The position numbers were made by a program, and so were the translations under genes. The notes beneath the pieces were generated by a model. That model was not told the DNA's origin and made no database searches. It worked only from the letters and a program-made list of their open reading frames with translations. 64,000 bases of DNA from assembly GCA_963754285.1 (NCBI GenBank), contig CAVWFN010000004.1:124001-188000 (forward strand), read 5' to 3'. Source of the stretch: RYN-133 sp963754285 (GTDB lineage: Bacteria > Actinomycetota > Actinomycetes > Mycobacteriales > Jatrophihabitantaceae). Positions 1 to 11,122 of the stretch are shown here, in pieces (positions within the stretch are counted from its first letter, which is position 1; every line of letters starts with the position of its first letter).

Positions 1-1694
1 GCGAAGTCGGCCGGGTCGACACCGCCGACGACGACACCGCCGAGTTCGGCCTCGGGGGCTTCTGAGCTCTCGTCCTCGTGCGGCGGCGCGATCAACGCGG
101 TCAGGATCTGCTCGGCGTTGCGGCCGGCACCGTCGACACCGAACGCGGGCAGGGGCAGTGCGGCAGCGGCAATCGCACCGACCTCGCCGGCGCGGCGCGG
201 CACCCAGGCCAGCGAGGCTCCCGTGCGCTTGGCGAGATCGACAGCGGCGGCGAGCGCTCCGGGCGAGGTCGCGAGCCGCTCACCGACGAGGATGACCGCG
301 CCGGTCTGCTCGAGCGCGCTCGTCACCTCGGTGTCGAGCGCACCGAGCACGTCGGCTTCGGTGCCCGGCGCAGCCTGCAGCAGCATCGCGTCGAGCTTGT
401 GCACACCCTGCGAGCGAAGCGGTGCGACCGCCACGACCTTCGTCCCGTGCTTGCTCACACCCTTGCGCAGGCGCAGGAAAACGATCGGCGACTCCTCTTC
501 CGGCTCGAAGCCGGCGAGCAGGACGGCGGGCGCCTTCTCGAGCGAGGCGTACGAGACGTGCTGCGGTGTCACGCCGGCGACGTGCTCGGCGAGGAAGGCA
601 GTCTCTTCGTCCGAGAGCGGGCGCGCGCGGAAGTCGATGTCGTTCGTGCCGAGCGCGGCACGCGCGAACTTCGCGTAGGTGTAGGCGTCCTCTTCGGTGA
701 GCCGGCCGCCGGGCAGCACGCCGACCTTGCCCGCAGCGCGCAGACCGTTGGCAGCGGTCTCGAGCGCCTCGGGCCACGACGCCTCGACGAGCTTGCCGTT
801 CTTGCGCACCAGCGGCACGGTCAGCCGGTCGGACTGCACGGGGTACTGGAACGCCCAGCGGCCCTTGTCGCACGTCCATTCCTCGTTGACCTCGGGGTCC
901 TCGCCGGACAGCCGGCGGGTCACCTTCGAGCGGCGCCAGTCGGTGCGCAGCGAGCAGCCGGACGAGCAGTGCTCGCACACCGAATCGGTCGAGCGCAGAT
1001 CGAACGGACGCGCGCGGAAGCGGTACGACGCACCGGTCAGCGCACCCACCGGGCAGATCTGCACGGTGTTGCCCGAGAAGTACGACTGGAACGGCTGCTC
1101 TTCGCTCGTGCCGATCTGCTGATTCGCGCCGCGCTCGAGCAGGTCGATGAACGGGTCGCCCGCGATCTGCTCCGAGAAGCGGGTGCAGCGCTGACACAGC
1201 ACGCAGCGCTCGCGGTCGAGCAACACGTTGGACGAGATCGCGATCGGCTTCGGGAACGTGCGCTTCTTCTCGACGAAGCGGCTCTCGGCGCGTCCGTTGC
1301 TCATCGCCTGGTTCTGCAGCGGGCACTCGCCGCCCTTGTCGCAGATGGGGCAGTCGAGCGGGTGGTTGATGAGCAGCAGTTCCATGACGCCCTGCTGCGC
1401 CTTGTCGGCGACCGCGGACGTGAGCTGGGTCTTGATGACCATGCCGGGCATGACGGTCGTCGTGCACGATGCGGCCGGCTTGGGCATGCCGCGTCCGTTG
1501 CCCATGTCGGTGACCTCGACCAGGCACTGGCGGCAGGCACCGGCCGGATCGAGCAGCGGGTGATCGCAGAATCGCGGGATGGAAATGCCGAGCTGTTCGG
1601 CTGCCCGGATGAGCAGCGTCCCCTTCGGCACCGAGATCTCGAAACCGTCGATGGTGACGGTGACGAGATCTTCCTTGTTTTCCGTTTGGGTCAT
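1..1694 (-). CDS. nuoG: NADH-quinone oxidoreductase subunit G, 3' part beyond window
   Basis: Iron-sulfur subunit of complex I, carrying electrons from NuoF/NuoE toward the quinone site on the cytoplasmic face. The first 564 codons are visible and the gene runs off the left edge. Residues 10-80 form the plant-type [2Fe-2S] domain with C43, C54, C57 and C77. The [18 protein letters not shown] motif and [16 protein letters not shown] follow for the [4Fe-4S] clusters. Then comes CEHCSSGC, where the molybdopterin-oxidoreductase-like half begins. The ATG at 1692-1694 is preceded by a strong GGAGGA ribosome site about 10 bases upstream. It is last of the visible nuo genes, about 100 bases after nuoF. 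Confidence 0.96.
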   Translation of the reverse strand, partial: MTQTENKEDLVTVTIDGFEISVPKGTLLIRAAEQLGISIPRFCDHPLLDPAGACRQCLVEVTDMGNGRGMPKPAASCTTTVMPGMVIKTQLTSAVADKAQQGVMELLLINHPLDCPICDKGGECPLQNQAMSNGRAESRFVEKKRTFPKPIAISSNVLLDRERCVLCQRCTRFSEQIAGDPFIDLLERGANQQIGTSEEQPFQSYFSGNTVQICPVGALTGASYRFRARPFDLRSTDSVCEHCSSGCSLRTDWRRSKVTRRLSGEDPEVNEEWTCDKGRWAFQYPVQSDRLTVPLVRKNGKLVEASWPEALETAANGLRAAGKVGVLPGGRLTEEDAYTYAKFARAALGTNDIDFRARPLSDEETAFLAEHVAGVTPQHVSYASLEKAPAVLLAGFEPEEESPIVFLRLRKGVSKHGTKVVAVAPLRSQGVHKLDAMLLQAAPGTEADVLGALDTEVTSALEQTGAVILVGERLATSPGALAAAVDLAKRTGASLAWVPRRAGEVGAIAAAALPLPAFGVDGAGRNAEQILTALIAPPHEDESSEAPEAELGGVVVGGVDPADF

Positions 1695-1710
1695 TATCGA
1701 TTTCCTCCGG

Positions 1711-1730
1711 ACCGCTCGCTCCGCTCGGGC
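1711..1730. repeat. Short dispersed intergenic repeat, copy 1
   Basis: The core ACCGCTCGCTCCGCTCGGG lies between nuoF and nuoG. A copy with one difference is on the opposite strand at 53283-53301, and a looser copy is at 47579-47599. All three are between or just after genes. The CGCTCCGCTCG centre is self-complementary-like. Function unknown. Confidence 0.5.
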
Positions 1731-1777
1731 CCGTCATCGAATCGATTCGCTCCTTCGTCGCGAACTGTGTTGCCTGG

Positions 1778-1796
1778 TTCTTCGCGCGAGCGCTCA

Positions 1797-1799
<3 letters not shown>
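1778..1799 (-). repeat. Intercistronic 22-base repeat after the nuoF stop
   Basis: Read on the minus strand, it begins with the nuoF TGA and contains GCGCTCGCGCGAAGAA. The same 22 bases with one difference begin at the nuoB stop (6221-6242). The GCGC-TCG-CGCG core can fold as a small hairpin. Confidence 0.55.
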
Positions 1800-3089
<1,290 letters not shown>

Positions 3090-3126
3090 TGGTTGTCCTC
3101 CCAGCCACTCGGAGTAAGCGTCGCGC

Positions 3127-4158
3127 TCACCACAGCCCGTCCTTCGTCTCGTCAGTGCTCGGTGCGTCGTCGCCCGGCTCGGTCGTGGTCGCCTCGTCGG
3201 ACTCTGCGGTCTCGAGCGGGGCGTCATGCGCGGACGACTGATCCTCTTGCGTCGCCGCCTGCTTCTTCGCAGGAGCGCGCTTGCGCGGCGCCCGCTTCTT
3301 CGGCGCCTCGGCCGGCGCCTCGTCGTCGTGCTGCGACGGCGCATCGGTCGCCGCGTAGGACGGCGCGGTGTCGCCACGCTCGATCGCGAGCTTGACGCCG
3401 CGCTCGGTCGGGACGCCCGTCCCGTTCGAGTCGGCAGCGATCGCGTTGTCGTCGTCGAAGAATCCCGCGACCTGCCGCGAGATCTGCTTGAACGTGCACA
3501 GCGGAGCGCCGCGCGAAGGCTGCGGAGTCTCGCCGCCGCGCAACTGGCTGACGAGATCGCGGGCCGAGCCGACGGTCTGGTTGTCGAAGAACTCGTAGTT
3601 GACCGTGACGACCGGCGCGTAGTCACACGCTGCGAGGCACTCGGCGTGCTCGAGGGTGATCTTGCCGTCGCTGGTCGTCTGGTTGTTCGCGATCTTCAGG
3701 TCTTGCTTGAGCGCCGCGAAGATCTCGTCGCCGCCGAGCATTCCGCACAGCGTGTTCGTGCAGACACTGACGAGGTATTCGCCGGTCGGCGTGCGCTTGT
3801 ACATCGTGTAGAACGTCACGAACGCCGCGACCTGCGCCTTGGTCAGCCCGACCTGCTCGGAGCAGAACGCGATGCCGTCGGCAGTGACCTGCCCCTGCAC
3901 CGACTGCACGAGATGCAGCATCGGGCCGAGCGCGCTGCGCGCGTTGCCGGCCGGATAGCGCGCGATGATCTCGGCGGCTTCGGCGCGCGTCTTGTCGTCG
4001 AAGACCGACGAGTCGCCGGGACGGTCGAGCGCGATGACGCTGGTGCGAAAGTTCGAGCGACCCATGTCGGCCGAAGTCGCCAGCGTCTCGCGTGCGGGGT
4101 CGTTGGTGAACGCCTTGGTCCCGTAGTCGGGGCCGGTGTTCGTGCTCGGACTGCTCAC
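3127..4158 (-). CDS. nuoE: NADH-quinone oxidoreductase subunit E with long charged C-terminal tail
   Basis: Thioredoxin-like [2Fe-2S] (N1a) subunit of the NADH-dehydrogenase module. The cluster motifs CTNTLC and CLAAC are both present. The GTG start at 4156-4158 overlaps the nuoD stop as GTGA, so translation is probably coupled. At 343 residues it is about 90 longer than typical actinobacterial NuoE. The extra part, roughly residues 255-343, is a Lys/Ala/Pro-rich basic stretch ([13 protein letters not shown]) followed by an acidic Asp/Glu/Thr-rich end. It looks disordered and has no recognisable domain. Confidence 0.94.
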   Translation of the reverse strand: MSSPSTNTGPDYGTKAFTNDPARETLATSADMGRSNFRTSVIALDRPGDSSVFDDKTRAEAAEIIARYPAGNARSALGPMLHLVQSVQGQVTADGIAFCSEQVGLTKAQVAAFVTFYTMYKRTPTGEYLVSVCTNTLCGMLGGDEIFAALKQDLKIANNQTTSDGKITLEHAECLAACDYAPVVTVNYEFFDNQTVGSARDLVSQLRGGETPQPSRGAPLCTFKQISRQVAGFFDDDNAIAADSNGTGVPTERGVKLAIERGDTAPSYAATDAPSQHDDEAPAEAPKKRAPRKRAPAKKQAATQEDQSSAHDAPLETAESDEATTTEPGDDAPSTDETKDGLW

Positions 4159-5477
4159 CGATCGACTCCACCCATGACCGGGTCGATCGAGCCGACCGAG
4201 GCGATCACGTCCGAGATCATGCCGCCGATCGACAGCGCCGCTGTCGACTGCAGGTTGATGAACGAGGGCTCGCGCAGGTGCACGCGGTACGGCCGGGTGC
4301 CACCGTCGCTGACCACGTGCGCGCCGAGTTCGCCACGCGGCGACTCGACGGCGGCGTACGCCTGACCGGGCGGCACGCGGAAGCCCTCGGTGACGAGCTT
4401 GAAGTGGTGGATCAACGACTCCATCGACGTGCCCATGATCTTCTGCACGTGCTCGAGCGAGTTGCCCAGCCCGTCCGGGCCGACCGACAGCTTCGCCGGC
4501 CACGCGATCTTCGGGTCGTCGACCCACACCGGTCCGGGTTCGAGGCGGCCGAGCGCCTGCTCGACGATGCGCGTCGACTCGTACATCTCGTCGAGCCGCA
4601 CGAGGAACCGCGCGTAACAGTCGCCCTCGTCGCGGGTCGGCACCTCGAAGTCGAACGCGTCATAGCCGAGGTACGGGTCGGTCTTGCGCAGGTCCCACGG
4701 CAGGCCGGCGGCGCGCAGCATCGGACCGGTGACGCCGAGCGAAAGGCAGCCTTCGACGCCGAGCCAGCCGACGTCCTTGAGCCGGTTGACCCAGATCGGC
4801 TGGTGCTGCACGAGCGTGCGCAGCCCGTTGATCTCCTTGCGGATCTCGACGACCCAGTTGCGCACCAGCTCTTCGGCGCCGTCGGGGAGATCCTGGGCAA
4901 TGCCGCCGGGACGGATGAACGCGTGGTTCATGCGCAGCCCGGTGATGAACTCGAACACGTCGAGGCATCTCTCGCGGGCACGCAGCCCGTTGGTCATCGC
5001 GGTGAGCGCACCCATCTCCATGCCGCCGGTCGCGAGTGCGACCCAGTGCGACGAGACGCGGTTGATCTCCATCAGCATCAGCCGGATGAGTTGCGCGCGG
5101 GCCGGGACGGTGACGCCGAGCAGCTTCTCGACCGACAGGCAGTACGCGCTCTCGTTGAACAGCGGCGCGAGGTAGTCGGCGCGGGTCAGGAACGTGACGG
5201 CCTGCGTCCACGTGCGGTATTCGGTGTTCTTCTCGATACCGGTGTGCAGGTAGCCGATGACCGTGCGCATGTCGGTGACGGTCTCGCCCTCGAGCTCGAC
5301 CACCAGGCGCAGCACGCCGTGCGTCGACGGGTGCTGCGGACCCATGTTGAGCACGAGGCGCTCTTCGTGGATCGGGTCGGCGCCGCCGACCGAGGCCAGC
5401 ATCTCGTCCCAGTCGCCGCCGGTGAGGTTGTAGACGCGGCCTTCGGTGGTCGGCCGCGACGGTGCGTACTCGCTCAT
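4155..5477 (-). CDS. nuoD: NADH-quinone oxidoreductase subunit D
   Basis: 49-kDa-type subunit that forms the quinone-binding cavity with NuoB. At 440 residues it is full length. Family landmarks include [15 protein letters not shown] near residue 45, [13 protein letters not shown], and ESPRGELG near the C-terminus. The ATG at 5475-5477 shares one base with the nuoC stop (TAATG), which indicates translational coupling. The downstream end overlaps nuoE by four bases. Confidence 0.97.
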   Translation of the reverse strand: MSEYAPSRPTTEGRVYNLTGGDWDEMLASVGGADPIHEERLVLNMGPQHPSTHGVLRLVVELEGETVTDMRTVIGYLHTGIEKNTEYRTWTQAVTFLTRADYLAPLFNESAYCLSVEKLLGVTVPARAQLIRLMLMEINRVSSHWVALATGGMEMGALTAMTNGLRARERCLDVFEFITGLRMNHAFIRPGGIAQDLPDGAEELVRNWVVEIRKEINGLRTLVQHQPIWVNRLKDVGWLGVEGCLSLGVTGPMLRAAGLPWDLRKTDPYLGYDAFDFEVPTRDEGDCYARFLVRLDEMYESTRIVEQALGRLEPGPVWVDDPKIAWPAKLSVGPDGLGNSLEHVQKIMGTSMESLIHHFKLVTEGFRVPPGQAYAAVESPRGELGAHVVSDGGTRPYRVHLREPSFINLQSTAALSIGGMISDVIASVGSIDPVMGGVDR

Positions 5478-6211
5478 TATTTGTATGCCCTCCGCTCGTC
5501 AGGAGGTGGAATGGTGGCGCCCTTGTACTGCACCGGGATGCCACCCAGCGGGTAGTCCTTGCGCTGCGGGAACCCGTCCCAGTCGTCGGGCATCAGGATG
5601 CGCGTCAACGCCGGGTGGCCGTCGAACACGATGCCGAACATGTCGTAGGCCTCGCGCTCCTGCCAGTCGGCGCCGGGATACAGCGCCGTCAGCGACGGGA
5701 CGTGCGGATCCTCGACGCTGACCTCGACCTCGACGCGCACGCGCCGGCGGAAGGTCATCGAGCGGAACAGGTAGACCGCGTGCAGCCGCCGCGCCGAGCC
5801 GAGGTAGTCGACACCCGACACGCTCGAGAGCAGTTCGAAGCGCAGGTTCTGGTCGTTGCGCAGTGCGGTCGCGACGGCGACCAGCTGCTCGCGCTCGACG
5901 TGCAGCGTGAGCTCGCCGCGGTCGACGACGACCTTCGCGATCGAGTCGGGTGCGGCGGCGAGCAGGTCGTCGACGAGTTCGTCGAAGTAGCCACCGTACG
6001 GACGATCGGCGGTCGGCGGCACCCATGGCTCGCGCACGAGCCCGCCGAAGCCGGAGGTGTCGCCGGAGCCGTGCACACCGAACATGCCGCGGCGCTCGAC
6101 GCCGTAGGGCGAATCGCTCGTGCCCTCGCCGATCGTGGACTTCGCGATCTCCGCGGCGTCCTGCTCGGGGGTGCTGTCGTCCGGGACGGGACGCTCGATT
6201 GGCCCGCCCAC
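5477..6211 (-). CDS. nuoC: NADH-quinone oxidoreductase subunit C
   Basis: 30-kDa-type subunit of the peripheral arm of complex I. The family signature [20 protein letters not shown] and the following RKDYPLGG are intact near the C-terminus. The first ~75 residues are variable. The GTG at 6209-6211 was chosen because AAGGCGG lies just upstream and it follows the nuoB stop by 28 bases; an upstream extension would overlap nuoB. Length is 244 residues. Confidence 0.93.
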   Translation of the reverse strand: MGGPIERPVPDDSTPEQDAAEIAKSTIGEGTSDSPYGVERRGMFGVHGSGDTSGFGGLVREPWVPPTADRPYGGYFDELVDDLLAAAPDSIAKVVVDRGELTLHVEREQLVAVATALRNDQNLRFELLSSVSGVDYLGSARRLHAVYLFRSMTFRRRVRVEVEVSVEDPHVPSLTALYPGADWQEREAYDMFGIVFDGHPALTRILMPDDWDGFPQRKDYPLGGIPVQYKGATIPPPDERRAYK

Positions 6212-6220
6212 TATGCCGCC

Positions 6221-6242
6221 TTCTTCGCGCGAGCGCGCATCA
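6221..6242 (-). repeat. Intercistronic 22-base repeat after the nuoB stop
   Basis: Begins at the nuoB TGA and ends nine bases before the nuoC GTG. It matches 21 of 22 bases of the element after nuoF (1778-1799). It contains GCGCTCGCGCGAAGAA and places a possible CGCGC-TCG-CGCG hairpin between the two cistrons. Confidence 0.55.
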
Positions 6243-6779
6243 TCGCGCGTACTTAATGCTCGAGGGGACGAGTTCGACCTTCTGATCAGCCAGACGCTTC
6301 GCACGCTTCGGACCGAGCGGCTCGTTCATGATCTTCGTGTGCAGTTTCAGCACCGCGTCGATCAGCATGTCGGGACGGGGCGGACAGCCCGGGAGGTACA
6401 TGTCGACCGGCACGACGTGGTCGACGCCCTGCACGATCGCGTAGTTGTTGAACATGCCGCCGGACGACGCGCACACGCCCATCGCGAGTACCCAGCGCGG
6501 CTCGGCCATCTGGTCGTAGATCTGACGCAGCACCGGCGCCATCTTCTGGCTCACCCGGCCCGCGACGATCATCAGGTCGGCCTGGCGCGGCGAGGCGCGA
6601 AAGACCTCCATGCCGAAGCGCGCCGAGTCGAAGCGCGGGCCGCCGAAGGACATCATCTCGATCGCGCAACACGCGAGGCCGAACTGCACCGGCCACAGCG
6701 ACGACTTGCGCGTCCAGTTGACGAGCTTCTCGACGGACGCGAGCAGCACCCCGTCCGGAAGTTTTTCCTCTAAGCCCAT
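6240..6779 (-). CDS. nuoB: NADH-quinone oxidoreductase subunit B
   Basis: Carries the terminal [4Fe-4S] cluster N2 that reduces quinone. At 179 residues it is normal size. Cluster ligands are visible in [11 protein letters not shown] (tandem Cys), MGVCASSGG and VPGCPP-like LPGCPPRPD. The ATG is at 6777-6779, four bases from the nuoA stop. Confidence 0.97.
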   Translation of the reverse strand: MGLEEKLPDGVLLASVEKLVNWTRKSSLWPVQFGLACCAIEMMSFGGPRFDSARFGMEVFRASPRQADLMIVAGRVSQKMAPVLRQIYDQMAEPRWVLAMGVCASSGGMFNNYAIVQGVDHVVPVDMYLPGCPPRPDMLIDAVLKLHTKIMNEPLGPKRAKRLADQKVELVPSSIKYAR

Positions 6780-6783
6780 AGCC

Positions 6784-7146
6784 CTAGTCCCAGTCCAGCC
6801 CGCCGCGGCGCCACACGTAGGCGTACGCGGTGAACACGGTGACGATGAACAGGATGATCTCGACGAGTCCGAACAGACCGAGCGCCCGGTTCGCGACGGC
6901 GTACGGGTACAAGAAAATGATCTCGATGTCGAAGACGATGAACAGCATCGCCGTGAGGAAGTACTTGATCGGGAACCGGTTCGGACCGAGCGGCTGCGGT
7001 GTGGGCTCGATGCCGCATTCGTAGAAGTCGAGCTTGGCCTTGTTGTAGCGCTTCGGACCGGTGAACGGCGCGATGGCGACGGAGAAGAAGGCGAACCCGA
7101 ACGCGAGCGCGAACAGCAACAGGATCGGCAGATACGGCGCGAGCAA
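6784..7146 (-). CDS. nuoA: NADH-quinone oxidoreductase subunit A
   Basis: Small membrane subunit at the junction of the peripheral and membrane arms. Its 120 residues contain three hydrophobic helices and the conserved loop YECGIEP and DIEIIFLYP. The start codon is TTG (7144-7146), supported by AAAGGAGAACC immediately upstream. It is the first nuo gene, 57 bases after the geranylgeranyl reductase gene. Confidence 0.96.
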   Translation of the reverse strand: MLAPYLPILLLFALAFGFAFFSVAIAPFTGPKRYNKAKLDFYECGIEPTPQPLGPNRFPIKYFLTAMLFIVFDIEIIFLYPYAVANRALGLFGLVEIILFIVTVFTAYAYVWRRGGLDWD

Positions 7147-7203
7147 CGGTTCTCCTTTCCGCGACTAGAAACAGCGATTCTCAGGCTAGACCGGGGTTCG
7201 CGG

Positions 7204-8478
7204 TCACTTAACGGCGGGCGTCAGCTTGGTGAGCACGTTGATGACGCGGTCTGACACGTCGCCATCGTGCGGGTCGGTGAGGTTGGCCAGCAGCTTGAGC
7301 ACGAAGCGCATCAGTGCCGGGTGCGGCAGTCCGTGCCGGGTGCACGCACGCATCACTTCGGGACGTCCGATGAGCTTCACGAAGGTCGCGCCGAGGCGGT
7401 AGTAGGCGCCCCACTCGCGACGCATCCGCTCGGGGTAGGCCTGCAGTGCGCGCTCGCGGTTCGGCCCGTCCGGACGGGCGAGCGCCTGGATCGCGGCCTC
7501 GGCTGCGAAGCGTCCCGACTCGATCGCGTACGGGATGCCCTCGCCGTTGAACGGGTTGACCGAACCGCCGCTGTCGCCGACGAGCAGCATGCCGCGGGTG
7601 TAGTGCGGTGTGCGGTTGAAACCCATCGGCAGGGCCGCGCCGCGCGTCGGGCAGGTCGCGTTCTGCTCGCGCAGGCCCCACTCCTCGGGAGTGTTGTCGA
7701 GCCAGCGGGTGAGCATGCCGCGGTAGTCGGTCTTCTGGAAGCCGCTGCTGCTGTTCAGCACGCCGAGACCGGCGTTGACCGTCCCGTCGCCCATGCCGAA
7801 GATCCAGCCGTAGCCGGGCAGCAGATCGGACTCGTTCGGGACGCCGTCCCACAGCTCGAGCCATGACTCGAGGTAGTCGTCGTGGGTCTTCGGGCTCTCG
7901 TAGTAGCGCCGCACTGCCACTCCGAGCGGGCGCTTGTCGTTGCGGTGGACGCCGAGTGCCTGCGCGAGCTTGCCGCTGACGCCTTCGCAGGTGAGCACGA
8001 GCTGCGCGGTGTAGGTCTTGCCGTCGCGGGTCTTCACGCCCACGACCCGTCCGGCGCGGTCGAGCACCGGCTCGCTGACCGTGGTCTGTTCCTGCAGCCG
8101 GGCGCCGACCTTGACGGCCTGCTGGATGAGCAGCTGGTCGAGGTCCGCGCGAGGGCGCACCAGGCCGTAGTTGGGGAAGCTGGTCAGCTCGGGCCAGTCG
8201 AGGTGCAGCCGCAGCCCGCCGCCGATGACGCGCAGGCCCTTGTTGTGCAGCCAGCCCGCCTCTTCGCTGACGTCGATGCCCATCTCGACCAGGGCGCGGG
8301 TGCCGCGCGGGGTGAGCCCGTCGCCGCAGACCTTCTCGCGCGGGAACGTGGTCTTCTCGAGCACCAGCACGTCGAGTCCGGCGCTGGCCAGCCAGTAGGC
8401 CGCGCTCGCGCCGGAGGGTCCGGCGCCGACGACGATGACATCGGCGCTGGCGTCAGAGCCGTGCCGTGCGTGCGCCAT
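7204..8478 (-). CDS. Geranylgeranyl reductase family FAD protein (menaquinone-reductase-like)
   Basis: Flavoprotein that saturates isoprenoid double bonds. The N-terminal FAD motif [16 protein letters not shown] is at residues 16-31. [13 protein letters not shown] and the second FAD motif [19 protein letters not shown] are typical of this family. Actinobacterial members next to nuo include the mycobacterial MenJ type, which reduces one double bond of the menaquinone side chain; that substrate is inferred from context. Length 424 residues, ATG start at 8478. Confidence 0.88.
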   Translation of the reverse strand: MAHARHGSDASADVIVVGAGPSGASAAYWLASAGLDVLVLEKTTFPREKVCGDGLTPRGTRALVEMGIDVSEEAGWLHNKGLRVIGGGLRLHLDWPELTSFPNYGLVRPRADLDQLLIQQAVKVGARLQEQTTVSEPVLDRAGRVVGVKTRDGKTYTAQLVLTCEGVSGKLAQALGVHRNDKRPLGVAVRRYYESPKTHDDYLESWLELWDGVPNESDLLPGYGWIFGMGDGTVNAGLGVLNSSSGFQKTDYRGMLTRWLDNTPEEWGLREQNATCPTRGAALPMGFNRTPHYTRGMLLVGDSGGSVNPFNGEGIPYAIESGRFAAEAAIQALARPDGPNRERALQAYPERMRREWGAYYRLGATFVKLIGRPEVMRACTRHGLPHPALMRFVLKLLANLTDPHDGDVSDRVINVLTKLTPAVK

Positions 8479-8557
8479 CTTCGTACCCCGAACCTTGTGA
8501 ACGCCTTCACGAGCGAGTGTAGGCGGTGCCGGATCGCCCGTCGCACCGCGGGCTGGC

Positions 8558-8711
8558 GATCAGGTCTTCCTCGGTTCTGCCCGCTTCGCGCTCGTCCGGA
8601 TCACGTTTTCCTCTGCTCTGCCGCTTCGCGCCCGTCCGGATCACGTTTTCCTCCGCCCTGCCCGGGCCGGCGCGCCGAAAGCGGGCCGAACGGAGGAAAT
8701 CCCGATGATCC
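8558..8711. repeat. Palindromic repeat array, family GATCA, copy cluster 1
   Basis: Fills most of the 306-base gap between the reductase gene and the AbiEi-like gene. Two tandem units of 41 and 40 bases start at 8558 and 8599, each opening GATCA(G/C)GT(C/T)TTCCTC. A third unit starts at 8639 and is followed by its own inverted arm ending near 8711 (CGGGCCGAACGGAGGAAAT). Related full palindromes are at 9671-9737 and 21532-21601. I see no gene or clear promoter in the rest of the gap. Confidence 0.7.
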
Positions 8712-8784
8712 ACAGCGCGCGGCGACCGTCCACAGTTGCTCGGACGGCGTCCCGCATGCACTCCGGACCGGCTCTGCTGGGCGG

Positions 8785-9756
8785 GTGCGCGCGTTGCCCG
8801 ACCTGCCGGTGTTCGATCGCGCGGCGCTGCGTGCCCTGGGCTGGAGCGACTCGGCCATCTCGCGCGCGCTCGCGGCCGGACGACTCGTCCAGGTCCGCCG
8901 CGGCTGGTTCGCGCGGCCGGGCGACGACGTCGAGCGCGCCGCCGCGCTGGCGATCGCGGCGGCCCGGACGGCTACCGTCATCAGCCACCGCAGCGCCGCG
9001 GTCATGCACGGGCTGCCGATCGTCGGCGCGCGCACGCCCGTCCCTGAGATCACCGTCCCGCCACGGTGGGCAGGCAACGCCGTCGAGGCGCACCTGCACC
9101 GCGCGACGTTGGGACCGGACGACGTCGTGTTGGTCGACGGCGTCGCGGTCACCTCGATCGCGCGGACGCTGATCGACCTTGGCCGGTCGCGCCCGACCGT
9201 GTCGTCCGTCGCGGCGCTGGACAAGGCGCTGCACGAGGGCTGGGTCAGCTATGACGACCTCGAGGCGGTGTTACGTATGTGCTGGAACTGGCCGGGAATC
9301 CGTCGCGCCCACCGCGCCGTGCGACTCGCCGACGGCCGCGCGGAGTCGCCGCTGGAGTCAGTCAGCCGACTCGTCATGCACGCCGTCCGCCTGCCGATGC
9401 CCACCCCGCAGACCTGGGTGCGCTGTCGGCTGGGAGTGCGATCGCGGCTCGACTTCTACTGGGACGAGTTCGGCGTTGGCGGCGAGGCCGACGGCCGGGC
9501 GAAGTACCGCGTCGACCCCCAGGAACGCGATCGCGAGAAGCAACGCCAGGAGTTCCTCGAAGACGACAACATGGTCTTCGTCCGCTGGGGCTGGGACCTG
9601 CCGTGGCGCGCACCGCGCCTGTTCCGGACGAGGGTGCAGAACGCGCTCGAGCGCGGCCGGCTCCGAGATCGATCAGGTCTTCCTCGGTACTGGTCGGTCG
9701 AGCGGCCGGAAACCGGGCACAGCGGAGGAAGGGCGGGCGGTCAGCGGGGTTTGTAG
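8785..9756 (+). CDS. AbiEi-like antitoxin-domain protein
   Basis: Residues about 8-45 (FDRAALRALGWSDSAISRAL...VRRGWFARPG) form the winged-helix N-terminus seen in AbiEi-family type IV antitoxins and related regulators. The middle contains ISHRSAAVMHG and IARTLIDLGR, typical of this family, and the C-terminal third resembles a restriction-endonuclease-like (DUF559-type) fold. No AbiEii-type nucleotidyltransferase partner is adjacent, so a toxin-antitoxin role is not supported here. The GTG at 8785 is the first start after the upstream repeat; no good ribosome site is visible. The last ~28 codons are read through a palindromic repeat. Confidence 0.7.
   Translation: MRALPDLPVFDRAALRALGWSDSAISRALAAGRLVQVRRGWFARPGDDVERAAALAIAAARTATVISHRSAAVMHGLPIVGARTPVPEITVPPRWAGNAVEAHLHRATLGPDDVVLVDGVAVTSIARTLIDLGRSRPTVSSVAALDKALHEGWVSYDDLEAVLRMCWNWPGIRRAHRAVRLADGRAESPLESVSRLVMHAVRLPMPTPQTWVRCRLGVRSRLDFYWDEFGVGGEADGRAKYRVDPQERDREKQRQEFLEDDNMVFVRWGWDLPWRAPRLFRTRVQNALERGRLRDRSGLPRYWSVERPETGHSGGRAGGQRGL
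9671..9737. repeat. Palindromic repeat, family GATCA, copy 2 (inside a coding end)
   Basis: Begins GATCAGGTCTTCCTCGG and ends with the inverted arm CGGGCACAGCGGAGGAAGG. The arms match the 21532-21601 copy better than each other. It lies within the 3' end of the AbiEi-like frame and just beyond the stop of the convergent lipoprotein gene. Confidence 0.6.
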
Positions 9757-10277
9757 ACCGCGACCAGGTCGCCGTTGACCGTCGTCAGCTCGATCGTGCG
9801 CGGGGCGTGCGCCTTGGTGAACACGGCGGGCGGGCCGGGCGCCGTCCAGCCGGTGCCGAGCAGTTCCTGGCGGTACTGCCCCTCGGACACGCTCGACCAG
9901 GCGGCGGCAATCGGCCGGCGGATCCGGTGCAGGTGAGGGTGGGGACGGCCTGCGGCAGCGTGACGCCGGACGGGAGTGAGCCGCCCTGGCGATACGGCCC
10001 GAGCGAGGCCGGCAACGTCGCGCAGGTCAGCGGACGAATCGGGTGGATCGCGGTGAGCGATGTCGACGGCGAGGACGGCGCGGACGGTGGTGCCGACGAC
10101 GGCGCGGACGACGGCGACGAAGGCGCGGACGGACGACGGCGCGGACGGAGCCGAAGCTGACGAGGGCGGCGACGGCGGAATGGAACTCGTCGCCGGCGAA
10201 CTGCCCGACGACGTGCACCCACCGAGCGCGACGGCGGCCAACACCGCCGCCGCGCCCAGCACGTGCGCAGAGGTCAC
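9741..10277 (-). CDS. Putative lipoprotein, frame-disrupted
   Basis: Starts with GTG at 10275-10277, overlapping the FKBP stop as GTGA. The N-terminus is a lipoprotein signal with lipobox LGGC followed by a Ser/Pro-rich linker. The continuous frame turns into Arg/His-rich nonsense near codon 55. A plausible protein (SLTAIHPIRPLTCATLPAS...) continues in the next frame, then returns to the first frame for the C-terminus SEGQYRQELLGTGW. The breaks are near 10110-10140 and 9905-9930. With correction it would be a secreted protein of about 178 residues and unknown family. Confidence 0.55.
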   Translation of the reverse strand: MTSAHVLGAAAVLAAVALGGCTSSGSSPATSSIPPSPPSSASAPSAPSSVRAFVAVVRAVVGTTVRAVLAVDIAHRDPPDSSADLRDVAGLARAVSPGRLTPVRRHAAAGRPHPHLHRIRRPIAAAWSSVSEGQYRQELLGTGWTAPGPPAVFTKAHAPRTIELTTVNGDLVAVYKPR

Positions 10278-10634
10278 TTGACTCCGAGGAGGTCGATGAT
10301 GAAGACGAGCGTCTTGCCCGAGAGCCGGTGGCCGCCGCCGTCGGGGCCGTAGGCCAGGTGCGGCGGGATGGTCAGCTGACGCCGCCCGCCGACCTTCATG
10401 CCGGGGATGCCGTCCTGCCAGCCCTGGATCAGCCCGCGCAGCGGGAACTCGATCGACTGCCCGCGGTTCCACGAGGCGTCGAACTCCTCACCGGAGTGGA
10501 ACTCGACGCCGACGTAGTGCACCTCGACGGTGTCGCCGGGCTTGGCCTCGGCGCCCTCGCCGACGACGATGTCGTCGATCTTGAGGTCCGTGAGGCGGTT
10601 CTCCGCCGGGGTACTCGATCACAGGCTTTGTCAT
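10274..10634 (-). CDS. FKBP-type peptidyl-prolyl isomerase, one frameshift
   Basis: Catalyses cis-trans isomerisation of Xaa-Pro bonds. The C-terminal 82 codons are an intact FKBP core: VHYVGVEFHSGEEFDASW, GWQDGIPGMKVGGRR, IPPHLAYG, and a final FIIDLLGV. The normal N-terminus (MTKPVIEYPGGEPP...) begins at the ATG at 10632-10634 and joins the core only if one base is removed near 10598. No signal peptide, so probably cytoplasmic. It is followed by the overlapping lipoprotein gene and diverges from the acetyltransferase 19 bases away. Confidence 0.82.
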
Positions 10635-10653
10635 GGAACCCATCAAACACGAC

Positions 10654-11122
10654 ATGGCAGGCTCGACTTCCGTGCCCACCGTCCGTACCGCGACCGTCGC
10701 CGAACTCGACGCCGGCGACGCTCTACAAGATCCTGCGCCTGCGCGTCGACGTGTTCGTCGTCGAACAGCAATGCCCCTACCCCGAACTGGACGGACGCGA
10801 CCTCGAGCCGAGTGCCGTCCAGCTCTGGCTCGAGGACGGCGCGGGCGAGGTCAGCGCGACCCTGCGGCTGTTGCGCGAGCCCGACGGCACCGCGCGCATC
10901 GGCCGGGTCGCCACCGCGGCGACCGCCCGCGGCGCCGGCCTGGCCGCCACGCTCATGTCGCACGCGCTCGAACTCGTCGGCGACGGGCCGGCAGTGCTCG
11001 ACGCCCAGGAGCACCTCGAAGGCTGGTACGGCCGATTCGGCTTCGAGCGGTCGGGGCCGTCCTTCCTCGAGGACGGGATCCCGCACGTCCCGATGCGGCG
11101 TCGCCTAGGGTCCGAACGATGA
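10654..11122 (+). CDS. GNAT family N-acetyltransferase (ElaA-like), one frameshift
   Basis: LRLRVDVFVVEQQCPYPELDGRDLE is the hallmark N-terminus of ElaA-type GNAT proteins. The acetyl-CoA loop is RVATAATARGAGLAATLM, and the C-terminus GWYGRFGFERSGPSFLEDGIPH is typical. The start region (VPTVRTATVAELDA) is in another frame, and one extra G near 10712 separates the two. GTG 10672 is an alternative start. The TGA overlaps the next ATG (ATGA), so the thioesterase is co-translated. Substrate unknown. Confidence 0.82.

Noticed and set aside
8558..8711. Possible CRISPR-like direct repeats
   Set aside because: Only two to three 40-base units with no spacers and with palindromic relatives elsewhere; better seen as a REP/MITE-like array.
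8785..9756. Type IV toxin-antitoxin module
   Set aside because: Only the AbiEi-like part is present; no nucleotidyltransferase toxin lies on either side.
10274..10634. Programmed ribosomal frameshifting in the FKBP gene
   Set aside because: No slippery heptamer or downstream pseudoknot, and many unrelated genes show the same one-base surplus.
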